The notes: generated by a model from the sequence alone, not told the origin. DNA of 26,378 nucleotides from an uncultured Lachnospiraceae bacterium (GCA_900554205.1 USGM01000035.1:1-26378), one strand, 5' to 3'. Positions 7,996-16,109 are shown, numbered from the stretch's first letter. A program made the numbers and translations.

Positions 7996-8883
7996 ATGAA
8001 CAGAAGAAACCAGAATCTGATGCATCTGATCAGACGGGTGCATGGGCTTGTGGAAAATCCTGATCTGGAAAAACACAGGCAGTCACAGGATGCGATCGGA
8101 GCGATGATGAGCAACACCAAGGCTGTCAGCTACAGAGAATTTAAAATTGACGACATTGATGCGGAATGGGTCAGCGTGAACAGGGCGCACATGAAGAAAT
8201 ATATTCTTCTTCACTGCCATGGCGGCGGATATTCGACCGGAAGCAGGATCTATGCGAGGACGCTGACGTCAAAGCTGGCGGAATCCACCTCTATGGATGT
8301 GCTGTGCTTTGACTACAGGCTGGCACCGGAGCATCCGTATCCGGCGGCGACTGAGGATGCGATGAAGGTCTGGGACTATCTGATGCTGCTCGGCTACGGT
8401 TCGAGGGATGTTATTCTGACGGGAGATTCCGCCGGTGGAAATCTGGCGCTGTCCCTCACATTGAAGCTGAAGCAGGAGGGAAGGCTCCTGCCGCGTGGAC
8501 TTATACTGATGTCCCCGTGGACGGATCTGACTTCCTCCGGACAGTCCTTTGAGAGCAAGGCGGAGCTTGATCCGGTTCTGAACAAGGCGTATATCGACCG
8601 GATGGTGGAGGCGTATGCCGGGGGACAGGAGCTTAAGAATCCGCTTATATCGCCGCTGTTCGGAAATTTTGATGGCTTTCCACCGACCTATATCCAGGTG
8701 GGGGAAAATGAGATCCTGTTGAGCGATTCCGAGCGGCTGCATCAGGCATTTGTCGACGCGAATGTTTCCGTGCGGATGGATACGTACCCCGGGATGTGGC
8801 ATGTCTTCCAGATGTCGCCGGTGAAGGCAGCGAGGGATGCCATGGATAAAAATGCGGAATTTATTTACGATATCTGCCGTTAG
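7996..8883 (+). CDS. Alpha/beta hydrolase, hormone-sensitive lipase family
   Basis: A 295-residue carboxylesterase or lipase of the HSL (GDSAG) family. The oxyanion-hole motif HGGGY is at residues 75-79 and the nucleophile elbow GDSAGG at 143-148 (Ser145). The catalytic histidine is probably H269 in MWHVF. The catalytic acid should lie in the segment VGENEILLSDS near residues 236-245; the usual Asp position reads Asn-Glu here, so Glu239 or Asp244 may serve. There is no signal peptide, so it is cytosolic. It has its own ribbon-type site AGGGAGA and lies 42 bases behind the zinc-ribbon protein in the same direction. It probably hydrolyses or edits the ester made by the upstream acyltransferase; this is inference. 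Confidence 0.9.
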   Translation: MNRRNQNLMHLIRRVHGLVENPDLEKHRQSQDAIGAMMSNTKAVSYREFKIDDIDAEWVSVNRAHMKKYILLHCHGGGYSTGSRIYARTLTSKLAESTSMDVLCFDYRLAPEHPYPAATEDAMKVWDYLMLLGYGSRDVILTGDSAGGNLALSLTLKLKQEGRLLPRGLILMSPWTDLTSSGQSFESKAELDPVLNKAYIDRMVEAYAGGQELKNPLISPLFGNFDGFPPTYIQVGENEILLSDSERLHQAFVDANVSVRMDTYPGMWHVFQMSPVKAARDAMDKNAEFIYDICR

Positions 8884-8953
8884 AAAAAAGGAAAACTGGG
8901 TTTGGCGCAGAATATATAGATTGGAGATTGTTTTTACCTGTATACGTTTAGTG

Positions 8954-8968
8954 TGCCGTTTCACGGCA
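8954..8968 (+). other. Small hairpin in the leader of the dgt-dnaG-rpoD operon
   Basis: TGCCGT (8954-8959) and ACGGCA (8963-8968) form a six-pair stem with a three-base loop, 14 bases before the ATG of the dGTPase gene. No T run follows, so it is not a terminator. It may be chance or may affect translation. I see no promoter in 8884-8982 that I would defend, although the stretch is AT-rich. Confidence 0.35.
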
Positions 8969-8982
8969 GAAGGTGAGGAAAC

Positions 8983-9990
8983 ATGACAATCAGAGAGAGC
9001 TTGGAACTGAGGGAAAAGGAATATTTAAGCCCTTACGCTTCGTTGAGCATGAATTCCAAGGGGAGACTGAAGGAGGAAGAGGAGTGTGATATCCGTCCCG
9101 CATTTCAGCGCGACAGGGATAAGATATTGCACTGCAAGGCGTTTCGCAGACTGAAGGATAAGACGCAGGTCTTCCTGTCCCCGGAGGGAGACCATTACCG
9201 TACCAGACTGACGCATACCCTCGAGGTGTCGCAGAATGCACGGACGATAGCGAAGGCATTGAAGCTGAACGAGGATCTTGTCGAGGCGATTGCGCTGGGA
9301 CATGATCTGGGGCATACGCCGTTCGGCCACGCGGGAGAGAGGGCGCTGAACAGAGTCTGCCCGCTGGGCTTTGAACACAGCCAGCAGAGCGTCCGCACGG
9401 TTGACAGGCTGGAGAGGGGCGGACAGGGACTGAATCTGACGTATGAGGTCAGGGATGGAATATTGAACCATCAGACGATCGGAAAGCCGCATACGCTGGA
9501 GGGGAAGGTGGTACGGCTATCCGACAAAATATCCTACATCCATCACGATATGGATGACGCGGTGCGCGCGGGCATACTCAAGGAGAGTGATGTCCCCAAG
9601 GAGATCAGGGATGTGATCGGCAGCACGCCGAGCGAGAGGCTTGACCACTTTGTGCATGACATCGTGACGAACAGTATGGGAAAGAATGACATCTGCATGT
9701 CGGAGAGCATTGACAAGGCGATGCGGGACATGCGACAGTTTATGTTTGAAAATGTCTACCAGAACCCGGTTGCGAAGGGTGAGGAGGGCAAGGCGGAGAT
9801 GCTGATGGAAACGCTTTACCAGCATTTCATGAAGCATATTGACGATATGCCGGAGGAGTTTTTAAATCTGCTCTCGGAGGGGGAACCGAGGGAGCAGGTA
9901 GTCTGTGACTATGTGGGCGCCATGACGGATCGCTTTGCCATTGCGCTGTACGAGGAGATCTACATACCGAAGTCATGGATTTTATTGTAA
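8983..9990 (+). CDS. dgt: Deoxyguanosinetriphosphate triphosphohydrolase-like protein (HD domain)
   Basis: Member of the HD-domain dNTP triphosphohydrolases, which split dNTPs into deoxynucleoside and triphosphate. The metal-binding residues are all visible: H78 in RLTHTLE, H107-D108 in GHDLGH, and the later Asp in RLSDKISYIHHD near 183. The 335-residue length matches the shorter Gram-positive form (often annotated as dGTPase-like). It opens the macromolecular synthesis operon ahead of primase and the main sigma factor, an order I know from Clostridia; dNTP pool control beside replication genes is sensible. The ATG follows GGTGAGG. Actual substrate preference cannot be read from sequence. Confidence 0.93.
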   Translation: MTIRESLELREKEYLSPYASLSMNSKGRLKEEEECDIRPAFQRDRDKILHCKAFRRLKDKTQVFLSPEGDHYRTRLTHTLEVSQNARTIAKALKLNEDLVEAIALGHDLGHTPFGHAGERALNRVCPLGFEHSQQSVRTVDRLERGGQGLNLTYEVRDGILNHQTIGKPHTLEGKVVRLSDKISYIHHDMDDAVRAGILKESDVPKEIRDVIGSTPSERLDHFVHDIVTNSMGKNDICMSESIDKAMRDMRQFMFENVYQNPVAKGEEGKAEMLMETLYQHFMKHIDDMPEEFLNLLSEGEPREQVVCDYVGAMTDRFAIALYEEIYIPKSWILL

Positions 9991-9992
9991 AC

Positions 9993-10012
9993 GACCGGAA
10001 AGGCATCCGGTC
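9993..10012 (+). other. Hairpin just upstream of the dnaG ribosome binding site
   Basis: GACCGGA (9993-9999) and TCCGGTC (10006-10012) are perfect complements around the loop AAGGCA. The stem ends four bases before the GGAGG of dnaG and begins two bases after the dgt stop. No T tract follows, so it is not an intrinsic terminator. It may be an mRNA processing or stability element that sets the primase level separately from dgt and rpoD. Confidence 0.6.
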
Positions 10013-10026
10013 TTGTGGAGGTATGG

Positions 10027-11799
10027 ATGTACTATCCAGAGGAACTAGTTGAGGAGATCAGGTCGAAAAACGATATAGTGGATGTGGTGTCCGGATATGT
10101 CAGGCTGCAGAAAAAGGGTGGCAATTACTGGGCATGCTGTCCCTTTCACGGGGAGAAGACACCTTCCTTCTCTGTGTCGGGCAGCAAGCAGATGTATCAT
10201 TGCTTCGGCTGCGGTGTCAGCGGAAATGTCTATACCTTTGTGATGAAATATGAGAACTATTCCTTTCCGGAGGCGGTGAAGCTTCTCGCGGAGCGCGCGG
10301 GAGTAAAGCTGCCGGAGATGGAATACACCGAGGAGCAGAAGCGGAAGGCGGGAAAGCGTGCAAGGCTGCTCGAGGTCAACAAGGAAGCGGCGAAGTTCTT
10401 CTATTACCAGCTGCGCTCGCCGCACGGAGCCGTCGGCTATCAATATCTGAAGAAGAGGGAGCTGACGGACGAGACGATGCATCATTTCGGACTCGGCTAT
10501 GCCGGAAAGAACGGTGCCGAACTGGTGCAGTATCTCAGAAGCAAGGGCTTTGAGGATGAACTGATCAAGGAGGCGGGGCTTGCAAATTACTCGGAGAGGC
10601 ACGGACTGCTGAGCCAGTTCTGGAACCGGGTAATGTACCCCATTCAGGATGTTAACAACAGAGTGATCGGCTTTGGCGGCAGAGTTATGGGGGACGGGGA
10701 GCCGAAGTATCTGAATTCCCCAGAGACACCGGTATTTGACAAGCGTCGGAACCTGTACGGACTGAATTTCGCGCGGACGGCGAGAAGCGGGAATATTATC
10801 ATCTGTGAGGGCTATATGGATGTCATTTCCATGCATCAGGCGGGCTTCACACAGGCGGTTGCGTCGCTGGGAACGGCGTTCACGCCGGAGCAGGCAAACC
10901 TGCTCCGCAGATATACGGAGAATGTCCTGCTCGCCTATGACAGCGATGGCGCAGGAATCAAGGCGGCGCTGCGCGGCATAGGGATTCTGCGGGATGCCGG
11001 GCTGACCGGCCGCGTCATCAATATGAAGCCGTATAAGGACCCGGATGAGTTCATGAAGGCGCTCGGCAAGGAAGCCTTTCAGGAGCGGATCGATCACGCG
11101 GAGAACAGCTTTTTCTTTGAAATCAGGATTCTTGAGGGGCAGTTTGACATGAATGACCCGGAGTCCAAGACGAAGTTCCACAGAGAGATTGCAAAGAAGC
11201 TCTGTGAGTTCTCGGAGGATGTGGAACGGGATAATTATTTGCAGGCAATCGCGGAGAAGTACTTCATAGGCATTGAAAACCTGCGAAAGCTTGTCGCGGG
11301 CTATGCGGCGCAGACAGGGCTTGCAAAGCCGGTGGAGCGTCCGAAATCCGGCGTGCAGCAGAAGAATCACCCGGAGGAAAACGCGAGAAAGGTGCAGAGG
11401 CTTCTGCTGACATGGATCACGGACGAGCCTTCGGTCTACGCAAAGGTCAGAAAATATATCACAGCCGACGACTTTACGGAGGAGCTGTACCGCAAGGTGG
11501 CTGAGAAGCTATTTTCGGACATGGATGCCGGTCAGTTTAATCCCGCCGGAATCATCAGCACCTTTGAGGATGAGGAGGAGCAGCGGCAGGCGGCGGAGTT
11601 GTTTAACACGAATCTGCCGGAGCTTGGAACGAAGCAGGAGAGGGAAAAGGCGTTCCACGACATATTACTTTCCGTAAAAAAGAACAGCTATGAATATTTT
11701 TGTGGAAAAATGGGCAGTGATGTAAATGCATTGAGTCAGGTAATCGCCGGCAAGAAGGCGTTGGAGGAGCTGGCAAAGGCGCATATTTCGCTGGATTAA
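10027..11799 (+). CDS. dnaG: DNA primase DnaG
   Basis: Synthesises RNA primers at the replication fork together with the DnaB helicase. I chose ATG 10027 (MYYPEELVEEI), five bases after GGAGG; the frame is open to GTG 10015, but that start would lie inside the Shine-Dalgarno region. The N-terminal CHC2 zinc domain has C38-x2-H41-x17-C59-x2-C62. The catalytic core follows, with the Toprim motif ICEGYMDVISMHQAGF (Glu near 261) and AYDSDGAG near 305. The C-terminal ~130 residues are the variable helicase-binding part. The 590-residue length is normal. Its stop is followed within 60 bases by rpoD, and the dgt-dnaG-rpoD order is the classical macromolecular synthesis operon. Confidence 0.98.
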   Translation: MYYPEELVEEIRSKNDIVDVVSGYVRLQKKGGNYWACCPFHGEKTPSFSVSGSKQMYHCFGCGVSGNVYTFVMKYENYSFPEAVKLLAERAGVKLPEMEYTEEQKRKAGKRARLLEVNKEAAKFFYYQLRSPHGAVGYQYLKKRELTDETMHHFGLGYAGKNGAELVQYLRSKGFEDELIKEAGLANYSERHGLLSQFWNRVMYPIQDVNNRVIGFGGRVMGDGEPKYLNSPETPVFDKRRNLYGLNFARTARSGNIIICEGYMDVISMHQAGFTQAVASLGTAFTPEQANLLRRYTENVLLAYDSDGAGIKAALRGIGILRDAGLTGRVINMKPYKDPDEFMKALGKEAFQERIDHAENSFFFEIRILEGQFDMNDPESKTKFHREIAKKLCEFSEDVERDNYLQAIAEKYFIGIENLRKLVAGYAAQTGLAKPVERPKSGVQQKNHPEENARKVQRLLLTWITDEPSVYAKVRKYITADDFTEELYRKVAEKLFSDMDAGQFNPAGIISTFEDEEEQRQAAELFNTNLPELGTKQEREKAFHDILLSVKKNSYEYFCGKMGSDVNALSQVIAGKKALEELAKAHISLD

Positions 11800-11854
11800 G
11801 GCAATGATTATATCAGGGAGCGGAGTTTCCCGAAGGAAGGATGGAATTACTACA

Positions 11855-12967
11855 ATGGATGAAAACACACAGGCAAGGTTTGACGAGAAGGTCAAAGAGC
11901 TTTTAGCTGTCGCGAAGAAGAAGAAAAATGTGCTGGAGTATCAGGAAATCAATGACTTTTTTGCGGACATGCCTTTGGAGGAGGAGCAGTTCGAGAGAAT
12001 CCTGGAGGTACTGGAGCAGAATAATGTGGATGTGCTGCGTATCACGGATGACGATGACGTGGATGATGAAGAAATCATTCTGACAGAAGAGGACGAGGTG
12101 GATGTGGAGAACATCGACCTTTCCGTGCCAGACGGAATCAGCATTGAAGACCCTGTCCGTATGTACCTGAAGGAGATCGGAAAGGTTCCGCTGCTTTCCG
12201 CAGAGGAGGAGATCGAGCTTGCAAAGCGCATGGAGCTTGGAGATCAGGAGGCGAAGAAGCGCCTGGCAGAGGCGAACCTGCGTCTGGTTGTCAGCATTGC
12301 AAAGCGTTATGTCGGCAGAGGCATGCTGTTCCTTGACTTGATTCAGGAAGGTAATCTGGGTCTGATTAAGGCTGTTGAGAAGTTTGATTACCGCAAGGGC
12401 TACAAATTTTCCACCTATGCAACATGGTGGATTCGTCAGGCAATCACAAGAGCGATTGCAGATCAGGCGAGAACGATCCGTATTCCTGTGCATATGGTTG
12501 AGACGATCAATAAGCTGATCCGTGTCAGCAGACAGCTGCTGCAGGAGCTGGGACGCGAGCCGTCGCCGGAGGAGATCGCGGAGGAGATGAACATGCCGGT
12601 AGAGCGTGTCCGCGAGATCTTAAAGATCAGTCAGGAGCCGGTATCGCTTGAGACACCCATCGGTGAGGAGGAGGACAGCCATCTTGGAGATTTCATTCAG
12701 GATGACAATGTTCCTGTGCCCGCAGATGCAGCGGCATTTACACTGTTGAAGGAACAGCTGGTCGAGGTGCTCAGCACGCTGACCGACAGGGAGCAGAAGG
12801 TGCTCAGACTGAGATTTGGTCTGGACGATGGCCGTGCGCGCACGCTGGAGGAGGTCGGCAAGGAATTCAACGTCACGCGTGAAAGAATCCGCCAGATTGA
12901 GGCGAAGGCACTCAGAAAGCTGCGCCACCCCAGCCGCAGCAGAAAGCTGAAGGATTATCTGGATTGA
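11855..12967 (+). CDS. rpoD: RNA polymerase primary sigma factor RpoD (SigA)
   Basis: Housekeeping sigma factor, 370 residues, about the length of Bacillus SigA. I chose ATG 11855 (MDENTQARF), about ten bases after an AGGATGG site and consistent with relatives as I recall them. The frame is open upstream to ATG 11804, which would add 17 residues with no good binding site. Region 1.1 with the acidic stretch (DDDDVDDEE) lies at the N-terminus, then region 1.2 (DPVRMYLKEIG). Region 2 includes RFDYRKGYKFSTYATWWIRQ-type sequence (here KFDYRKGYKFSTYATWWIRQ). Region 3 follows, and region 4.2 is VTRERIRQIEAKALRKLRHP. All core regions are intact. Confidence 0.98.
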   Translation: MDENTQARFDEKVKELLAVAKKKKNVLEYQEINDFFADMPLEEEQFERILEVLEQNNVDVLRITDDDDVDDEEIILTEEDEVDVENIDLSVPDGISIEDPVRMYLKEIGKVPLLSAEEEIELAKRMELGDQEAKKRLAEANLRLVVSIAKRYVGRGMLFLDLIQEGNLGLIKAVEKFDYRKGYKFSTYATWWIRQAITRAIADQARTIRIPVHMVETINKLIRVSRQLLQELGREPSPEEIAEEMNMPVERVREILKISQEPVSLETPIGEEEDSHLGDFIQDDNVPVPADAAAFTLLKEQLVEVLSTLTDREQKVLRLRFGLDDGRARTLEEVGKEFNVTRERIRQIEAKALRKLRHPSRSRKLKDYLD

Positions 12968-13701
12968 TGAGGGACGGACGGGTCGTCCTGTCAAGGCGGC
13001 TCGGGATGCTTGCGGATATGGTGACGCGGGGAAGCCGGGTCGTGGATGTCGGGTGCGATCATGGGTTTCTGTCAATTTATCTCGTGCAGCAGGGAATCAG
13101 CCCGAGAGTGCTGGCGATGGATGTCAGGAAAGGCCCGCTGGCGGCAGCGGCGCAGCATATTGCGGAATGCGGGCTGGGAGAGTACATAGAGACCAGACTG
13201 TCAGACGGGTTGTACGAATACAGACTGGGCGAGGCAGATACGCTCGTGTGTGCGGGCATGGGCGGCAGGCTGATGGCGCGGATTGTGTCTGAGAGCATGG
13301 AGAAGGCGGAGGCGCTCGGAGAACTGATTCTCCAGCCACAGTCAGAGCTTCGGGTATTCCGTGAGTTTCTGCGGACGAACGGTTTCCGCGTTGTGGCTGA
13401 GGATGCAGTCTATGAGGAAGGAAAATATTATTTCTCGATGAGGGCTGTCCCTGACAGGAAAGTCGCTGCCACGGGGCAGTACACGACTGAGGAACAGCGG
13501 CTTTTTGACGAATATGGGGAACTGTTGTTAAGAGAGAAACACCCGGTGTTGCAGCAGTATCTTTTATTCCGGAAGAAGGTCATGTCGGAGCTTGCAGAAA
13601 AGCTTGCGCAGGAGGAGACCGGGCGCACGGAGAAGCGGCTGGCGGAAATCAAAGCGGAGTTATCCGGGATCGGGAATGCGCTTCAATGGTTTCAGGACTG
13701 A
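12967..13701 (+). CDS. trmK: tRNA (adenine(22)-N1)-methyltransferase TrmK
   Basis: SAM-dependent enzyme that makes m1A22 in tRNA. The SAM-binding motif is VVDVGCDHGFLSIYL near residue 27, followed by the family signature LVCAGMGGRLM near 95 and LILQPQSE. The C-terminal ~80 residues are helical and coiled-coil-like, as in the family. The best start is ATG 12967, which overlaps the rpoD TGA by one base (TGATG); a TTG three bases earlier is possible. This indicates translational coupling to rpoD. In many Firmicutes a Nif3-like protein follows trmK; here a nucleoside kinase follows instead. Confidence 0.92.
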   Translation: MRDGRVVLSRRLGMLADMVTRGSRVVDVGCDHGFLSIYLVQQGISPRVLAMDVRKGPLAAAAQHIAECGLGEYIETRLSDGLYEYRLGEADTLVCAGMGGRLMARIVSESMEKAEALGELILQPQSELRVFREFLRTNGFRVVAEDAVYEEGKYYFSMRAVPDRKVAATGQYTTEEQRLFDEYGELLLREKHPVLQQYLLFRKKVMSELAEKLAQEETGRTEKRLAEIKAELSGIGNALQWFQD

Positions 13702-13758
13702 ATGAGCCGCAGGTCGGGAGACGACAGCATCGAGAATCAGAATTTGGGAGGGTAGCAC

Positions 13759-15414
13759 ATGGTTACAGTGACGATACACGGGGAAAAGAGAGAGTTTGCG
13801 CAGGGGACATCCTATGAGACTATTGCAGCGGATTACCAGAAGGAATACGACGGAATGATCGCGCTGGTTGCTGTAAACGGCAAGATCAGGGAGCTTTTCA
13901 AGAAGGTGACAAGGGACTGCACGGTGGACTTCTTTACGCTGAAGGATGATGTCGGCTATAAGACTTATGTCCGGACGGCGACGATGCTGTTACTGAAGGG
14001 AATTTACGATGTGTTCGGCGAGGAGGCAGCCCAGCAGAGCTGCGTGGAGTTTGCAATCGGGCACGGATATTATGTCAATGTCTGCGGTAAGGTGCCGGTG
14101 ACGCAGGAGAGTGCGGATAAGATCAAGAGCCGGATGAAGGAGCTTGTGGAGAAAAAGATACCTTTTATGAAGCGGTCGTATCCGCTGGACGAGGCGATGG
14201 AGCTGTTCCGGGCGCGCGGAATGCAGGATAAGGAGAGACTTTTCCGTTACAGAAGAAGCTCTGCGGTCAATATCTACGACATTGACGGTTATTACGACTA
14301 TTATTACGGATATATGCTTCCGAATGCGGGATATGTGAAGTGGTTTGAGATCCTGCCGTATGAGGACGGCTTTATGCTTTTGCTTCCGACGAAGAAGAAT
14401 CCGACGGAGGTTGAGCCGTTTGATGAGCGCCGAAAGCTCTTCGAGACGATGGAGGCTTCTCAGGATTGGGGCAGGAAGGCAGGAATTGAGACAGTCGGAG
14501 ATCTGAACGACCAGATCTGCAGCGGTTCCATGAGCGATTTGATTCTGATTCAGGAGGCGGAGCAGGAGAGAAAGATCGGCGAGATCGCCAAGGAGATCGT
14601 GAATCGAGGCAATGTGAAATTTGTCATGATTGCAGGGCCGTCATCGTCCGGCAAGACGAGCTTTTCACACAGGCTCTCCATCCAGCTCCGCACCCTCGGC
14701 AAGGTGCCGCACCCGATCGGATTGGACGATTATTTCGTAGACCGCGAGCTGACACCCAGAGATGAAAACGGGGATTACAATTTTGAATGCCTTGAGGCGC
14801 TGGACGTGAAGCAGTTCAACGAGGATATGATGAAGCTGCTGGCGGGCGAGCGCGTGGAGCTCCCATCCTTTAACTTTAAGCTTGGCAAGCGGGAATACAG
14901 GGGAAATTACAAGCAGCTCGGGAAGGATGATATTCTTGTCATCGAAGGCATTCACGGGCTGAATGAGAGAATGTCCTATGCCCTGCCGGACGAAAGTAAG
15001 TTCAAAATTTATATCAGTGCCCTAACGACCCTGAACATTGACGGGCATAACCGGATTCCGACAACAGACGGAAGACTGCTGCGGAGAATGGTCAGAGATG
15101 CCAGAACCAGAGGGGCGAGCGCCCAAAGGACGATCCAGATGTGGCCGTCGGTAAGGCGCGGGGAAGAGGAGAATATTTTCCCTTATCAGGAGGGCGCAGA
15201 CGCGATGTTCAACTCGGCGCAGATCTTTGAGCTTGCGGTTTTAAAGACCTTTGCGGAGCCACTGCTGTTCCAGATCCCGAAGGAGGCACCGGAATATTAC
15301 GAGGCAAAGCGGCTTCTGAAATTCCTCGACTACTTCCTCGGAGTTTCGAGCGAGACCCTGCCCAACAATTCTATCTGCCGCGAATTTGTCGGCGGCAGCT
15401 GCTTCAACGTATAA
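13759..15414 (+). CDS. Nucleoside kinase with TGS/ThrRS-like N-terminus and uridine-kinase-like C-terminus
   Basis: A 551-residue two-part protein. Residues 1-60 are a TGS-like domain (MVTVTIHGEKREFAQGTSYE) and about 60-230 resemble the second editing-like domain of threonyl-tRNA synthetase. From about residue 285 a P-loop kinase of the uridine kinase/phosphoribulokinase family begins: GPSSSGKTS at 293-301, then GLDDYFVDRELTPRDENG and the lid-region sequence PSFNFKLGKREY. It should phosphorylate a nucleoside, perhaps uridine or a similar substrate, in the cytosol. The ATG follows GGGAGGG. The TGS part may be regulatory. The fusion is common in Clostridia, so this is not a local rearrangement. 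The stop codon lies inside the TATAAGGCG repeat of the downstream repeat block. Confidence 0.9.
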   Translation: MVTVTIHGEKREFAQGTSYETIAADYQKEYDGMIALVAVNGKIRELFKKVTRDCTVDFFTLKDDVGYKTYVRTATMLLLKGIYDVFGEEAAQQSCVEFAIGHGYYVNVCGKVPVTQESADKIKSRMKELVEKKIPFMKRSYPLDEAMELFRARGMQDKERLFRYRRSSAVNIYDIDGYYDYYYGYMLPNAGYVKWFEILPYEDGFMLLLPTKKNPTEVEPFDERRKLFETMEASQDWGRKAGIETVGDLNDQICSGSMSDLILIQEAEQERKIGEIAKEIVNRGNVKFVMIAGPSSSGKTSFSHRLSIQLRTLGKVPHPIGLDDYFVDRELTPRDENGDYNFECLEALDVKQFNEDMMKLLAGERVELPSFNFKLGKREYRGNYKQLGKDDILVIEGIHGLNERMSYALPDESKFKIYISALTTLNIDGHNRIPTTDGRLLRRMVRDARTRGASAQRTIQMWPSVRRGEEENIFPYQEGADAMFNSAQIFELAVLKTFAEPLLFQIPKEAPEYYEAKRLLKFLDYFLGVSSETLPNNSICREFVGGSCFNV

Positions 15415-15520
15415 GGCGCACCAGTTCTGCCGTGCAGAAACAGTCCTGCCCTACGCGCGTGCGAGCTTGCTCGCGAAGCGCACAGGGCAGGACTGTTTCT
15501 ATAAGGCGGGACGCCTTATA
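15410..15520 (+). repeat. Nested inverted-repeat element with alternative pairing partners
   Basis: A perfect 17-bp inverted repeat, AGAAACAGTCCTGCCCT (15436-15452) with its complement at 15484-15500, encloses a smaller hairpin GCGAGC-TT-GCTCGC. TATAAGGCG occurs twice (15410-15418 and 15500-15508), and CGCCTTATA (15512-15520) can pair with either copy: locally, with a GGA loop, or across the whole element. The first copy contains the nucleoside kinase stop codon. In addition CAGTTCTGCC (15422-15431) is complementary to GGCAGAACTG in the downstream tandem repeats. No T run follows, so simple rho-independent termination is unlikely. No gene is supported here. Confidence 0.85.
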
Positions 15521-15521
15521 T

Positions 15522-15643
15522 GAGCAATGCCTGCTATGCAGGCATGCGAATAGGCAGAACTGGAAGGAAACAGCGGACGGCAGGAGCAATGCCTGCTATG
15601 CAGGCATGCGAATAGGCAGAACTGAGGAAACAGCGGTCGGCGG
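15522..15643 (+). repeat. Two tandem copies of a ~62-bp repeat containing a palindrome
   Basis: Copies start at 15522 and 15584. The first 41 bases are identical, and the last 18 (15566-15583 and 15626-15643) match at 16 positions. Each copy holds the perfect stem ATGCCTGC-TAT-GCAGGCAT and the segment GGCAGAACTG, which is complementary to 15422-15431. Copy 2 is one to three bases shorter near the end of the identical block. The arrangement suggests a small, non-coding intergenic repeat family (MITE- or REP-like). Two adjacent copies with no spacer of unique sequence do not fit a CRISPR array. Confidence 0.85.
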
Positions 15644-15677
15644 AATTTGGAAAAGTATTTTGAAGGTGGGTTCGGTC

Positions 15678-15706
15678 TTGTTTTTTAGAGCGGAATAGGG
15701 TATAGT
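15678..15706 (+). promoter_or_regulatory. Predicted promoter of rnpB
   Basis: TTGTTT at 15678-15683 and TATAGT at 15701-15706 are 17 bases apart. The predicted start point falls at about 15713, exactly where the RNase P RNA begins. Confidence 0.75.
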
Positions 15707-15713
15707 AGACAGG

Positions 15714-16072
15714 TAAGTAAGACAGACGGTCGCGGCTGCGGGCTGCCATTTTGGCAGTTCCGGCAGGTGAGGAAAGTCCGGGCTTCATAGGGCAGGATGC
15801 CGGATAACGTCCGGTGGAGGCGACTCCAAGGCTAGTGCAACAGAAATATACCGCCAGCTTTATATGGGCTGGTAAGGGTGGAAAGGCAGCTTAAGAGACT
15901 ACCGTCCGCCTGGTAACAGGCGGAGCCATGTAAACCCCATCCGAAGCAAGACCAAACAGAGAGCGATAGACTTGCCCGGTCTGCTTTCAGGTAGGTCGCT
16001 TGATGCGGCTGGCAACAGCCGTACTAGATAGATGACCGTTCAACGACATAACCCGGCTTATCGTTTTGCTTA
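15714..16072 (+). ncRNA. rnpB: RNase P RNA, bacterial class A
   Basis: Catalytic RNA that matures tRNA 5' ends. Conserved blocks are all present in order: GAGGAAAGTCCGGGCTTC near 15769, AGGATGCCGGATAACGTCCGG, AACAGAAATATACCGCC, GGTAAGGGTGGAAAGG, GTAAACCCC, AGCAAGACCAAA, TAGATAGATGACCGTT and the 3' block ACATAACCCGGCTTA. The ends were set by pairing of the outer P1 helix: TAAGTAAGAC at the 5' end with GTTTTGCTTA at the 3' end, with G-U wobbles. The roughly 359-base length fits class A (ancestral type), as expected in Clostridia rather than the class B of Bacillus. End positions are good to a few bases. Confidence 0.96.
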
Positions 16073-16075
16073 TGT

Positions 16076-16109
16076 AAAAAGAATCGTTTTTCGGCGGTTC
16101 TTTTTGTTG
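16076..16109 (+). terminator. Intrinsic terminator of rnpB
   Basis: AAAAAGAATCG (16076-16086) pairs with CGGTTCTTTTT (16095-16105) through one wobble around an eight-base loop and runs into TTTTTGTTGTTT. It sits four bases after the RNA 3' end. Confidence 0.85.

Noticed and set aside
10045..11370. Long open frame on the - strand opposite dnaG (441 codons)
   Set aside because: It is antisense to a fully conserved primase gene, has no recognisable domain and is rich in Arg, Leu and His, as expected for a shadow frame.
15436..15500. Intrinsic terminator for the nucleoside kinase
   Set aside because: The 17-bp stem is strong, but the loop is large and structured and no T run follows; it fits a repeat element better.
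15522..15643. Possible CRISPR array
   Set aside because: Only two units, directly adjacent with no unique spacer, each with a long palindrome, and no cas genes nearby.
15432..15698. Open frame of 88 codons through the repeat block
   Set aside because: It consists of the two copies of the 62-bp repeat and hairpin arms; the translation repeats itself and overlaps the rnpB promoter.
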